Shown one piece after another: positions 26,054-34,361 of a stretch of 64,000 nucleotides of DNA (positions are counted from its first letter, which is position 1; every line of letters begins with the position of its first letter). The stretch lies in contig CAJTZM010000002.1 of assembly GCA_910583935.1 (NCBI GenBank), forward strand, positions 98,202 through 162,201. The letters run 5' to 3'. The notes beneath the pieces are model-generated. The model worked only from the letters and a program-made list of their open reading frames with translations. It was not told the DNA's origin and made no database searches. Origin of the DNA: an uncultured Oscillospiraceae bacterium. GTDB taxonomy: Bacteria > Bacillota > Clostridia > Oscillospirales > Ruminococcaceae. Made by a program: the position numbers and the translations under genes.

Positions 26054-27430
26054 ATGTTCAGGCGGATCGAGCAAATTAACGAGGCGGTCAACCAAGCCCT
26101 GTGGGGTCCGGCGACCCTTCTGCTTTTCTTAGCCGTGGGCTTTTGGTTCAGCTGGAAAACCGGCTGGCCCCAGCTGACAAAAATCCGGCTGATCTTCCGC
26201 AATACATTGGGCAGTCTGGGGAAAAATCGCCGTCAGAAGGAAAACGGCATCTCCCCCTTTCAGGCGATGTCCACTGCCCTGGCCGGAACCATGGGCGTCG
26301 GAAACATCACGGGGATCGCCACCGCCATGACCTTAGGCGGCGCCGGCTCCATCTTCTGGATGTGGGTCAGCGCCTTTTTCGGCATGATGACCAAATACGC
26401 GGAGGTTCTTTTGGCGGTGCGCTACCGGCAGAAAAAGGACGGCGGCTATTTCGGCGGCCCCATGTATTACATGGAAAAGGGGGTCGGGTCCAAATTCCTG
26501 GCCGTTCTTTTCAGCGTCCTTTGCCTGGCTGCCTCTCTAGGAATGGGAAATATGACCCAGTCCAACGCCATTTCTTTAGCGGCGGACCAGCTCTGGTCTT
26601 TCCCTCCCTGGTTCACTGGCCTTGTGACCGCTTTGGTCATCGGCCTGGTCATTATCGGCGGAATTCGGCGTATCGCCGCTGTTACGGAATGTATGATCCC
26701 CTTCCTCTCTCTGGCCTACCTTTTTTGCTCCCTGCTGGCGCTGATTTTGCAGGCCAACCGTTTGCCGGAGGCCTTCCGGCAAATTTTCTCCTGCGCCTTT
26801 ACCCCCTCCAGTGCTTTCGCTGGCGCCGCCGGCTATACCGTCTCACAGGCCCTTCGCTTCGGCTTTGCCCGGGGCATTTTCTCCAACGAGGCCGGACTGG
26901 GCTCCGCGCCTATCGCCCACGCGTCGGCCGATGCCTCCCACCCGGCCGCCCAGGGCATGTGGGGAATCTTTGAGGTCTTCGCCGACACCCTGGTCGTCTG
27001 TACCCTCACCGCTCTGGTCATCCTCACCTCTGGCGTGGCCGACGGCGGCTTTACCGGCGCCGGAATGACCGCTGCCGCCTTCTCGGCGGTTTTGGGTCCC
27101 TGGGGCGGAAAAATGGTCTGCTTCTCTCTGATTTTTTATGCGGTCGCCGCCATCCTCGGTTGGTCCTTCTACGGAGAGCAAAGCCTCTCCTACCTGATGC
27201 CCAACCGAAAAAACGCCATTTTTCTCTATCGGGCGTTTTTTCTTTTCTGCTGTTTTTTAGGCGCGGTAGCCAGACTGGATCTGGTTTGGGGAATCGCCGA
27301 TACCCTCAACGGGCTAATGGCCGCCCCCAATCTGCTGGCGTTGCTTTGCCTAAGCGATGTAGTCATAAAAACCACCAGGGATTTTCTTTCGCCAAAGCAG
27401 CGTTTCTTTTTTAAAAAGCCCCAAGGATAA
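26054..27430 (+). CDS. Sodium:alanine/glycine symporter (AGCS family)
   Basis: This 458-residue membrane protein has about ten or eleven membrane segments and the AGCS features GNITGIATAMTLGGAGSIFW, GGYFGGPMYYMEKGVG and SNEAGLGSAPIAHA. It would take up alanine or glycine with sodium. The ATG follows AGGAGGGG. It is a single gene between the attenuator-like leader and a strong terminator shared with the cold-shock gene. Confidence 0.95.
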   Translation: MFRRIEQINEAVNQALWGPATLLLFLAVGFWFSWKTGWPQLTKIRLIFRNTLGSLGKNRRQKENGISPFQAMSTALAGTMGVGNITGIATAMTLGGAGSIFWMWVSAFFGMMTKYAEVLLAVRYRQKKDGGYFGGPMYYMEKGVGSKFLAVLFSVLCLAASLGMGNMTQSNAISLAADQLWSFPPWFTGLVTALVIGLVIIGGIRRIAAVTECMIPFLSLAYLFCSLLALILQANRLPEAFRQIFSCAFTPSSAFAGAAGYTVSQALRFGFARGIFSNEAGLGSAPIAHASADASHPAAQGMWGIFEVFADTLVVCTLTALVILTSGVADGGFTGAGMTAAAFSAVLGPWGGKMVCFSLIFYAVAAILGWSFYGEQSLSYLMPNRKNAIFLYRAFFLFCCFLGAVARLDLVWGIADTLNGLMAAPNLLALLCLSDVVIKTTRDFLSPKQRFFFKKPQG

Positions 27431-27450
27431 GCGTTTTTCACCCGCTTCCC

Positions 27451-27490
27451 ACACAAAAAAGGCTGGTCAACAGACCAGCCTTTTTTGTGT
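27451..27490. terminator. Bidirectional terminator between the AGCS and cold-shock genes
   Basis: A perfect 17-bp stem (ACACAAAAAAGGCTGGT with its complement) and a 6-nt loop, with T-rich flanks on both strands, serve the converging genes. Confidence 0.95.
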
Positions 27491-27503
27491 CTTGGCTTAT
27501 TGG

Positions 27504-27716
27504 TTATTGGGGACAAACGTTGACCGCTCTGGTCTTTCCGCTGTTTTTCGGATCCGCCTCAATGTCGAACGTGACCTTCTGGCCCTCGTTCAGGGTTTTG
27601 AAGCCCTCGGTCATGATAGCGGAGAAATGAACAAACACATCCTCGCCGCCATCGTCGTTGGAAATAAAGCCGAAGCCCTTGTCCGCGTTAAACCATTTTA
27701 CTGTGCCTTGATTCAT
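27504..27716 (-). CDS. Cold-shock protein (CspA family)
   Basis: This 70-residue single-stranded nucleic acid-binding protein has the RNP motifs KGFGFI and VFVHFSAI. It is expected to act as an RNA chaperone. It has a strong promoter and a leader of about 115 nt. Long structured leaders are usual for cspA-type genes, where they control translation by temperature. A GGAGG site lies 9 nt before the ATG. Confidence 0.97.
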   Translation of the reverse strand: MNQGTVKWFNADKGFGFISNDDGGEDVFVHFSAIMTEGFKTLNEGQKVTFDIEADPKNSGKTRAVNVCPQ

Positions 27717-27837
27717 GATTTGGTACCTCCAAAAATATTATACTCCAAAAGAAAACTCACACGCTACTGTAAATCATTCGGCAAACAATGACTTACATTC
27801 ACATGTGAGTTCAGTCGTGCTTTAGAATACAAGACGT

Positions 27838-27866
27838 ATTTTAGCACAATTCGGTCCGGTTGTCAA
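27838..27866 (-). promoter_or_regulatory. Promoter of the cold-shock gene
   Basis: On the minus strand TTGACA (27861-27866) and TAAAAT (27838-27843) are separated by 17 nt. Confidence 0.85.
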
Positions 27867-27961
27867 GCATATTCCTTCATCTATTTCGGACCGTTTCCTC
27901 CAACTTTTTTAAAAGGCATATTCAAAGGGGACTTGTCTTTGTCCGGCTTTATTTTTCCCAA

Positions 27962-27989
27962 AAAAAGAGGGGGATAACCCCCTCTTTTT
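27962..27989 (-). terminator. Terminator after the FrlB-like gene
   Basis: A 12-bp perfect stem of AAAAAGAGGGGG with CCCCCTCTTTTT (4-nt loop), T-rich on the minus strand, lies about 20 nt after the stop codon. Confidence 0.92.
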
Positions 27990-28008
27990 CTCGCTATGTA
28001 AAGCTAAA

Positions 28009-28971
28009 TTAGTACTCCAGCTTCCACATATATCTTCTGACGGTCAGCGGATGTTTTCTCTCCTCAGACAGCTTCTGAGCGAAAACGCGGATGGCATGAA
28101 CCAGCAGCAGGGGGTTGAAGAATTCTACAACCTTGTCGTCGATGGTGTTGATGCCCAGCTCTTTCACATCCAGAATCATCAGCTTCTCAGCATACTGTTT
28201 CAGGAAGTCCAGCGCTCTCTGATCCAGCGGACGGGTGCGGCCTTCGCTCATGAACACAATGAAGGGAGTCTCACGGTCGGTGATCTCAAACGGGCCGTGG
28301 AAGTACTCGCCGGAATGGATGGCGGAGGAATGAATCCACTGCATCTCCATCAGCAGGCAGATGGCAAAGGAATAAGCGACGCTGTGCGCAGAACCGGAGC
28401 CCATGGTGTAAATGAGCTTCTCATCCTTGTACATTTTCGCCCACTTTTCCGCTCTGGGAGCGATGAACTGGGTGGCGTTGCCAACAATTTTGTCGATTCT
28501 GTCAAAACCATTGTACATCTCGTCGTAGTTTTCATAACCCTCGGTCTGATTGAGGATCTCGACAGCCAGCTTCAGGGAATAACCCTGACCGCTGTTGGCA
28601 GTAGAGCCCTTCTCAGGAACCAGGACATAATCGCCGTTCTGCGCCAGAGGAGATTCGGGTTTGTTGGTGATCACGATGGAAGCGGCACCGGCTTTGCGGG
28701 CAATCTCAGCAGCCTTAACAGTCTCGGGAGTGTTGCCGGAAGAGGACTGGGTGATCACGATGGATTTCTCGCCCAGGGATTTGGGGGTCGCATGGCAAAA
28801 CTCGTTGGAGCTGTAATGGTCAACCTTCAGCTCTTTGCTCTCGCTCTCCAGGAAATATTTTCCCGGATGCAGACCGGCGTAAGAACCGCCGCAAGCAACA
28901 AAGTATACGCTCTTAATAGCGCCTTTGGCTTTCAGGATTTCAGCAATAATGGATTTCGGACAACAAGCCAT
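28009..28971 (-). CDS. SIS-domain protein, fructosamine deglycase (FrlB)-like
   Basis: This 320-residue protein has two SIS domains. The first shows VYFVACGGSYAGLHPGKYFL and TQSSSGNTPETVKAAE; the second shows TMGSGSAHSVAYSFA and SGEYFHGPFEI. FrlB-type enzymes split 6-phospho-fructosamines (for example fructoselysine 6-phosphate) into glucose 6-phosphate and amine. The match to FrlB is good overall, but the true substrate is an inference. The ATG at 28971 follows GGAGG at 9 nt. A GntR gene and a second SIS gene lie upstream on the same strand. Confidence 0.8.
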   Translation of the reverse strand: MACCPKSIIAEILKAKGAIKSVYFVACGGSYAGLHPGKYFLESESKELKVDHYSSNEFCHATPKSLGEKSIVITQSSSGNTPETVKAAEIARKAGAASIVITNKPESPLAQNGDYVLVPEKGSTANSGQGYSLKLAVEILNQTEGYENYDEMYNGFDRIDKIVGNATQFIAPRAEKWAKMYKDEKLIYTMGSGSAHSVAYSFAICLLMEMQWIHSSAIHSGEYFHGPFEITDRETPFIVFMSEGRTRPLDQRALDFLKQYAEKLMILDVKELGINTIDDKVVEFFNPLLLVHAIRVFAQKLSEERKHPLTVRRYMWKLEY

Positions 28972-29068
28972 TGGAAATTCCTCCTTATAAATAATAGGCA
29001 ATTTTCCGGCGCAGAAAAAAACTGCACCCTATTCATAGGCGCCATGGAAAAAGATATGGAAATCCCAT

Positions 29069-29099
29069 GGTTATCCTATAACGTCATATTATCATAACC
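29069..29099 (-). promoter_or_regulatory. Candidate GntR operator at the frlB-like promoter
   Basis: GGTTAT (29069-29074) and ATAACC (29094-29099) form inverted arms around the -10 region and transcription start of the promoter at 29086-29114. This is the expected position for a repressor site. It is a candidate for the adjacent GntR regulator. No second copy was confirmed at gntR. Confidence 0.4.
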
Positions 29100-29114
29100 G
29101 TCCGCATTTGTAAA
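29086..29114 (-). promoter_or_regulatory. Promoter of the FrlB-like gene
   Basis: On the minus strand TTTACA (29109-29114) and TAATAT (29086-29091) are 17 nt apart. Confidence 0.75.
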
Positions 29115-29218
29115 CAGCAAATGCAAAAATCGTGAATTTGGTCAAAATTTCACAAGGATATGTGTGTATTTTTTCGAATCTCTTTGCAAAAGAACGAAAA
29201 GGCCCAGTCCAAACTTGG

Positions 29219-29932
29219 CTAAAAGCTAAAGCGGTAGGTCACACCATCTAAAAAAACAATGTTGTGATGGACCGGATTGTCCTCCTCATCATAGACGATG
29301 GTCCGCATTAAAAACAGCGCCGCGCCCTTGTTGATCCCCAAAAGCTGCGCCTGCTCCGCTGTGGCGTACGCGATCTCCACGCTTTTTTCCGACCGCACCG
29401 GCACCAGTCCCCGCTCCTCCTTTAAAATCGCGTAAACCGATCCACTGAGATTGTGCTCGGTCAAAAACGCATACTGGGGGTAGGGGTAATAGCTGTGCTC
29501 AATCAAAAAAGGCACATCGTCCCGAAAGCGAAGACGGGTGATGTGAATCACCTTGTCCTCCTCCGTTACCCCCAGGCGGCTGATATCGTGCTTGTTGGCC
29601 CTGTCCAGCGTGACAGACAAAACCTGGGATTTAGCCACCTGATGATGGTCCTCGCAGCCTTCTGTAAAGCTTTTTAACTTCACCAGCTCCCGATTGGGCC
29701 TGGTCTGACTGACAAAGGTTCCCTTACCCTGGCTTTTGATCAGGTATTTTTCGTTGATCAGCTCCTGAATGGCCCGGCGAACGGTAATCCGGCTGACATT
29801 GTACTGCTTCATCAGCTCCTGCTCGGTGGGAATCTGCTGTCCCGGAGCATATTCCCCACTTACCACCAAAGTCCGAAGGATTTTCTTCAGCTGGAGGTAC
29901 AAAGGCTCGTTATGATCCTGTAACAGCTCCAT
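29219..29932 (-). CDS. GntR-family transcriptional regulator (HutC subfamily)
   Basis: This 237-residue regulator has an N-terminal winged helix (LRTLVVSGEYAPGQQIPTEQELMKQYNVSRITVRRA, about residues 19-53) and a C-terminal UTRA domain (from about residue 90, with HITRLRFRDDVPFLIEHSYY), which binds a small ligand, often a phosphorylated sugar or amino sugar. Lying between two SIS-domain genes, it most likely senses their substrate and controls one or both. Confidence 0.92.
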   Translation of the reverse strand: MELLQDHNEPLYLQLKKILRTLVVSGEYAPGQQIPTEQELMKQYNVSRITVRRAIQELINEKYLIKSQGKGTFVSQTRPNRELVKLKSFTEGCEDHHQVAKSQVLSVTLDRANKHDISRLGVTEEDKVIHITRLRFRDDVPFLIEHSYYPYPQYAFLTEHNLSGSVYAILKEERGLVPVRSEKSVEIAYATAEQAQLLGINKGAALFLMRTIVYDEEDNPVHHNIVFLDGVTYRFSF

Positions 29933-30001
29933 GATTCTTCACCCGCTTTCTATCAACTATAAAACGGCTGTCGCCGCGATTTTTTCCTGCCGTCTCAAAA
30001 A

Positions 30002-30037
30002 AATATGCTATGATGTCCTATCACATCATAGCATATT
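30002..30037 (-). terminator. AT-rich terminator after the second SIS gene
   Basis: A perfect 15-bp stem (AATATGCTATGATGT with its complement, 6-nt loop) is followed on the minus strand by seven T residues. It lies between the SIS gene (stop 30058) and gntR. Its symmetry would also fit an operator, but the T-run favours a terminator. Confidence 0.75.
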
Positions 30038-30057
30038 CTTGCCCTGTTGTAAACCGA

Positions 30058-31164
30058 TTATTTCACTTTTGTGGCCAGCGCGCCGGAAAGATCGCCCGGC
30101 ATCTGGCAATCGTCCATACCCTGCCGATCAAAATACTCCCACAGACTGATACTCCATATCTGCAATACCGGCAAAAACTCCGCAAAATCCAAAAGGCCGT
30201 TTTTTACGCTGCGGATGCACAGGCTGTCCTTGGTAAAGCCCGGCTCCCCCTCCTGGGTGATCTGGTAGGAGGGCGCGTTTTTCTCCCGCAAAAATGCGTG
30301 GATGCGGGACAGCTTTTCGTGGTCCATGCCCGACGAATCCAGAGAAAACAGCGCTGCCTGCTTGCGGGAAAGCAGCAGATGCGGCCCGTGCAGATATTCC
30401 TCCACCTCAAAGGAGTCGGAGGGCAAAAAGATGCTCTCCATCACCTTCAGGGCGATTTCCAGCGTGACCCCGGTGGAATCTGCGTTGCCAATCAGCGAGA
30501 AGGAGCGGTACCGGCTCCAGTCCTCCAGATTTTCGGCGCACCATTTTTTGGCCAGCGTCAGATTTTCCTGCATGTGCCCGGCAATCCCGTCGAAATCCGC
30601 CATGATCTTTCCATATGCCTCCTCAGACAGACGCCCGCTGACCAGCCCGTATTCCAGCCCGATCACCGCCATCATCATGGCGGTGGCCAGCACCCCCTTG
30701 GTCATGACGCTGGACTTTTCCTCCCCGCAGTGGATGTCCACCGCCGCAGACGACTCCTGGGCCAGCGGCGACGCCAGATTGCCGGTCAGTCCCACCACAA
30801 AAGCCCCCTGGGCCTTCAGCTCCTTGACCACCTGGATGGTGGCGGCGCTTTTGCCCGACTGGCTGGCGGCGATCAGCAAGGCGTTATCAAACCGGCGGCT
30901 GCGGCACAGCTGCTCGTACATGGCCGGAGAGGCCACCAGCACCTCCAACTGCAAGACCGCCTCCAGCAGCGGCTTGACCATCAGCCCCGCGTTATAGGAG
31001 CTGCCAATACCGAACAGAAGGATTTTTTCAAAGCTTTTTCCCTGTACGCTTTGTAGAAACGCCCCGCAGACCTCTTTACGATCCGCTAAAATCGCCTTCG
31101 TCACCGGTACGTTTTCCTGCACGTATTCCATTACTCTATGGATATATTCTGCGTTTTTTCCCAT
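30058..31164 (-). CDS. SIS-domain sugar isomerase/deglycase-like protein
   Basis: This 368-residue protein resembles the isomerase half of GlmS and AgaS-type proteins, with two SIS domains and no glutaminase domain. Visible features are LLFGIGSSYNAGLMVKPLLEA, LLIAASQSGKSAATIQVV and EEYLHGPHLLL. It is likely to bind a phosphosugar or its amine adduct. With the FrlB-like protein and the GntR regulator it forms a compact cassette. No transporter or kinase gene lies next to it. It has its own promoter at 31214-31243. Confidence 0.75.
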   Translation of the reverse strand: MGKNAEYIHRVMEYVQENVPVTKAILADRKEVCGAFLQSVQGKSFEKILLFGIGSSYNAGLMVKPLLEAVLQLEVLVASPAMYEQLCRSRRFDNALLIAASQSGKSAATIQVVKELKAQGAFVVGLTGNLASPLAQESSAAVDIHCGEEKSSVMTKGVLATAMMMAVIGLEYGLVSGRLSEEAYGKIMADFDGIAGHMQENLTLAKKWCAENLEDWSRYRSFSLIGNADSTGVTLEIALKVMESIFLPSDSFEVEEYLHGPHLLLSRKQAALFSLDSSGMDHEKLSRIHAFLREKNAPSYQITQEGEPGFTKDSLCIRSVKNGLLDFAEFLPVLQIWSISLWEYFDRQGMDDCQMPGDLSGALATKVK

Positions 31165-31213
31165 AAGTATTCCTTTCTCCGCGGCGTCTGCGCGGCCAAA
31201 AAATTCCAGAATC

Positions 31214-31243
31214 AGTATACCAGACCGGGCCGCCGTTTGGCAA
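31214..31243 (-). promoter_or_regulatory. Promoter of the second SIS gene
   Basis: On the minus strand TTGCCA (31238-31243) and TATACT (31214-31219) are 18 nt apart. Confidence 0.75.
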
Positions 31244-31245
31244 GC

Positions 31246-31989
31246 CTATTTCCACAAGCCGTCTTTTTTCATCAAATACGCGTAGCCCACAAACCGGGGC
31301 GATCGTGTCCGGATATCCTCCTCGCTGATCCCTCGAAACCGCGCCAGATCGTCGGCCAGTGCGCCGCCGCCCGGCCCGTCGAAGGTCATGTACGCATGGG
31401 TCTTTTCCAGTACGACCACCAGCGGCCGCTCCTCTTGCTCCATCACGGCGCTTTCGCCCCGCCACCAGCCGGCCCATCCGGCAATCAGCCGGGACAGGCG
31501 TCCTCTGCCCGCAGGCGGCCGCTCCTTTTGCTCTTGTTCCCGCAGAGCCTGTGCCTGCTTCTCCGGTATGCGGTACCCCTCGATCACAAGCCCCAGCTCC
31601 TCCTCCGGATATAGGGCCGCCCGCTCCAGCACCTCGTCCTGCCGGCGGCTGTATTCCGCCAACTGTTCCTCGCTGGGATTTTCCGGAAAGGGCTCGTACC
31701 CCACCAGCTCCGGGTGCTGGTTTAACAGGATGTTCATCTTAGCGCTCTGCCGCTGCCCTTTCGAAAGCGTGGTCGGCTGCACTCTATAGGCCTTGCATAA
31801 ATACCAGATCGTCTCCTCAAAGGTTTTTTCGCAGGGGACCGCCAGACGCTGCGCCCGCTCTAAAAACGCCTCCTGCTCAGCCCGGCGCTTTTTTATCTCT
31901 TTTCGGGAGACGGCAAAAACAGCCGTCGGCCCGGAAGCGCCGCCGATGACCTTGATGGAGCCGGTCTCCCCGCGCCTTTTTCCTTTCAT
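31246..31989 (-). CDS. Unknown protein with an N-terminal GGASGPT motif
   Basis: I do not recognise a family for the whole protein. The 247 residues are soluble and highly charged, rich in E, R and Q in the middle (about 90-170). Residues 10-25 (GSIKVIGGASGPTAVF) closely resemble the GGADGPT segment of the beta subunit of sodium-translocating decarboxylases, but none of that subunit's membrane segments are present. The C-terminal third contains VVVLEKTHAYMTFDG. It follows the exonuclease III gene by 13 nt and is probably transcribed with it. Confidence 0.6.
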   Translation of the reverse strand: MKGKRRGETGSIKVIGGASGPTAVFAVSRKEIKKRRAEQEAFLERAQRLAVPCEKTFEETIWYLCKAYRVQPTTLSKGQRQSAKMNILLNQHPELVGYEPFPENPSEEQLAEYSRRQDEVLERAALYPEEELGLVIEGYRIPEKQAQALREQEQKERPPAGRGRLSRLIAGWAGWWRGESAVMEQEERPLVVVLEKTHAYMTFDGPGGGALADDLARFRGISEEDIRTRSPRFVGYAYLMKKDGLWK

Positions 31990-32002
31990 CCTTCTTCCCC
32001 CC

Positions 32003-32755
32003 TCACCATTCCAAAAGCAGTTCCACCGGGCAGTGGTCGCTGCCCATCACCTTCCGATGGATTTTCGCGTCCTTTAAAAACGGCGCCAGCTTCTGGGACG
32101 CCAGAAAATAATCAATCCGCCATCCTGCGTTGTTTTCCCTAGCGTGGTACATGTAGCTCCACCAGGTGTACGCGCCGGTGACCTCCGGGTAAAAATAGCG
32201 GAAGCTGTCCAGATAACCCGCCGCCAGCAGACGGGTCATCTTTTCCCGCTCCTGAGGGGTAAAGCCCGCGTTTCCCGTGTTGGTCTTAGGATTTTTCAGG
32301 TCAATTTCCCGGTGCGCCACATTCATATCTCCGCAGATCACCACCGGCTTTTTTTCCTCTAGCTTTTGTATATGGAACAAAAAAGCGTCCTCCCACTCCA
32401 TTCGATAGGAAAGCCGGCTCAGCCCTCGCTGAGAATTGGGAGTGTAGACGTTGACCAGATAAAACCGCCCAAACTCCGCTGTAATCACCCGCCCTTCACC
32501 GGAATGAGGCGGCGCCAGCTCGTACCAAACGCCCAACGGCTCCTCCCTACAAAAAAGCGCCGTACCCGAATACCCCTTCTTTTGGGCGCTGCACCAGTAT
32601 TGCCGGTAGCCTTCCAGTTCCAAAGTCAGCTGGTCCGGCTGCATCTTTGTTTCCTGAATGCAGAAGATATCCGCATCCGCTTCCTGGAAAAAATTCAGAA
32701 AGCCCTTTCCCCAGCAGGCGCGCAGCCCATTAACATTCCACGAAATCAGCTTCAT
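32003..32755 (-). CDS. xth: Exodeoxyribonuclease III / AP endonuclease
   Basis: This 250-residue enzyme nicks DNA at abasic sites and trims 3' ends in base-excision repair. It has the family motifs KLISWNVNGLRA, FCIQETKMQP, VVICGDMNVAH and GSDHCPVELLL, which supply the Asn, Glu, Asp and His active-site residues. The ATG at 32755 gives the family N-terminus; the reading from 32893 runs through the promoter. Confidence 0.96.
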   Translation of the reverse strand: MKLISWNVNGLRACWGKGFLNFFQEADADIFCIQETKMQPDQLTLELEGYRQYWCSAQKKGYSGTALFCREEPLGVWYELAPPHSGEGRVITAEFGRFYLVNVYTPNSQRGLSRLSYRMEWEDAFLFHIQKLEEKKPVVICGDMNVAHREIDLKNPKTNTGNAGFTPQEREKMTRLLAAGYLDSFRYFYPEVTGAYTWWSYMYHARENNAGWRIDYFLASQKLAPFLKDAKIHRKVMGSDHCPVELLLEW

Positions 32756-32864
32756 CCTTTTGCCCCTTTCCCTGTTCTTCGTTTTTCCCAATCCTTCGGC
32801 CCTTTGGATTCGATCACTCCGCTGCCGGGATCTTCTTTTGCCGGGACAGAATTTTTCTATCTCT

Positions 32865-32893
32865 ACCCTATCATCCCTCGGCCTGCCTGTCAA
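32865..32893 (-). promoter_or_regulatory. Possible promoter of the exonuclease III gene
   Basis: On the minus strand TTGACA (32888-32893) has TAGGGT 17 nt downstream (32865-32870). The -35 is perfect and the -10 weak. Confidence 0.5.
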
Positions 32894-32981
32894 TCATCAT
32901 CTGATTTGCCTTATATTCTCACAAAATAAGGAAAAAATCCGGTAAAAATCCAACAAATTTTCTTTTTTATCTTGCATTTTA

Positions 32982-33010
32982 TTGCATTTTTTGCAGATAT
33001 ATTGTATAAT
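32982..33010 (+). promoter_or_regulatory. Promoter of the dimethylargininase-like gene
   Basis: TTGCAT (32982-32987) and TATAAT (33005-33010) are 17 nt apart, and a GGAGG lies shortly before the ATG at 33041. Confidence 0.82.
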
Positions 33011-33040
33011 TATTCAAAACAACGGTTGGAGGAATCAAAT

Positions 33041-33807
33041 ATGTTTACCCATGCAATTGTCAAAAAGCCCTGCCAGGCTATGGTCGACGGCATCACTACT
33101 GCGGACCTGGGCAAGCCGGACTATCAGCTGGCCATAAAGCAGCACGCCGATTACATCCAAGCGCTGGAGCAGTGCGGCGTACAGGTCACAGTGCTGGAGG
33201 CTGACGAGGCCTACCCCGACTCCTGCTTTGTAGAGGATACCGCCGTCCTCACCCGCAAATTCGCGCTGATTACCAATCCCGGCACCCCCTCCCGCAAGGG
33301 GGAGATTATGTCCATGATCCCGGTGATTGAGCGGTTTTACCCTAAAGAGCCATTGAGTACATCCAGGCCCCCGGCACGCTGGAGGGCGGAGACATCATGA
33401 TGGTCGGCGACCATTTTTATATTGGCATTTCCGCCCGCACCAACCAAGAGGGTGCGCAGCAGTTTATCCGCGCGTTGGAAAAGCACGGCATGAGCGGCGA
33501 AATGGTGCCGCTGCACACCATCCTGCATCTAAAGACCGGCCTTTCCTACATCGAAAACAATAACCTTTTGATCAGCGGGGAATTTTTGGACAATCCGACT
33601 TTCTCCCAATTCCATCATCTGAAGGTCGCCGTCGGCGAGGAATACGGCGCCAACTGCATTTGGGTCAACGGCAAGGTGCTGGTCCCCGCCGGATATCCCC
33701 AAACCCAAAAGGCCATCGAGGCTTTGGGCTACGAGGTTTTGGTGGTAGACACCTCCGAATACCGGAAAATCGACGGCGGCCTCAGCTGCCTTTCTCTGCG
33801 CTTCTAA
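33041..33807 (+). pseudogene. Dimethylargininase-like amidinotransferase/hydrolase, broken by one frameshift
   Basis: The gene would encode about 256 residues, the normal length of the DDAH family, which hydrolyses methylated arginines or related guanidines. The first frame runs from 33041 and carries YPDSCFVEDTAVL. Near 33348-33352 the frame shifts by what looks like the loss of one base, and the rest continues as IEYIQAPGTLEGGDIM in the other frame, to the stop at 33807. The catalytic residues are all kept: acidic FVED, EGGD, the His in PLHTILHLK and the Cys in GGLSCLSLRF. This favours a very recent mutation or a sequencing error over old decay. Promoter and terminator are intact. Confidence 0.8.
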
Positions 33808-33814
33808 AGCCTGC

Positions 33815-33851
33815 AAAGGGGCCTTCGGAAAAATCTGAAGGCCCCTTTTTT
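33815..33851 (+). terminator. Terminator after the dimethylargininase-like gene
   Basis: AAAGGGGCCTTC pairs with GAAGGCCCCTTT, followed by a T-run. Confidence 0.9.
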
Positions 33852-33855
33852 GCGC

Positions 33856-34350
33856 TTATTGCACCGGACAGCAGGAACGCTTACGACCCAGCGAGGCCGT
33901 TGCGCCGACCACCAGTAAAACCCATCCCAGGCGGGACAGGGGGCGGACCATCCCCATGAGGTTGACCAGCAGCGAATAGTTGGCCAGGACCTGGGCGCCC
34001 TGGGCCGCGTAGCCCATATTGGTCAGCACAGACAGGGAAATGGGGCTTCCCACCAGCAGCAGGCCGCCGACGGCGATGGCCAAGAGCTCCGCTACCCGGA
34101 AAGAAGCCTTTTCCATCTGGCTCCAAACAAAAAGAAACAAGCCGATATGCAGCACCAGCACGGCGACAATCCCGGCAATCTCTGCCGGAGGATAAAGGTT
34201 CTGCTCAAAGGCGCTGTGGGCGCTCAGCAGGATTTTTAATGGGCGCTGGGCAATCAGGATCACCGCCTGGGCCAGCGCGTGCGCCCCTTGAAAAATCAAG
34301 GATAAAAGCAAAAGCAACGAAACCGTTTTGCAGCGGTTTGTTTTTTCCAA
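33856..34350 (-). CDS. Small membrane protein of unknown function
   Basis: This 164-residue protein has about four membrane segments (near residues 10-30, 57-78, 88-110 and 115-155) and a short basic, Cys-containing end (RKRSCCPVQ). I do not recognise a family. The start is a TTG at 34350 placed 6 nt after GGGGGG. It begins 11 nt after the uroporphyrinogen-decarboxylase-family gene, so the two are likely one operon. Confidence 0.65.
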   Translation of the reverse strand: MEKTNRCKTVSLLLLLSLIFQGAHALAQAVILIAQRPLKILLSAHSAFEQNLYPPAEIAGIVAVLVLHIGLFLFVWSQMEKASFRVAELLAIAVGGLLLVGSPISLSVLTNMGYAAQGAQVLANYSLLVNLMGMVRPLSRLGWVLLVVGATASLGRKRSCCPVQ

Positions 34351-34361
34351 GTGAATCCCCC

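Noticed and set aside
26101..26973. 290-residue alternative frame inside the AGCS gene
   Set aside because: The AGCS frame has clear motifs and membrane segments; this frame is rich in Arg and Pro as out-of-frame readings of GC-rich genes are.
30002..30037. AT-rich perfect palindrome as GntR operator
   Set aside because: It is followed by seven T residues right after the SIS gene, which fits a terminator better; an operator role is not excluded.
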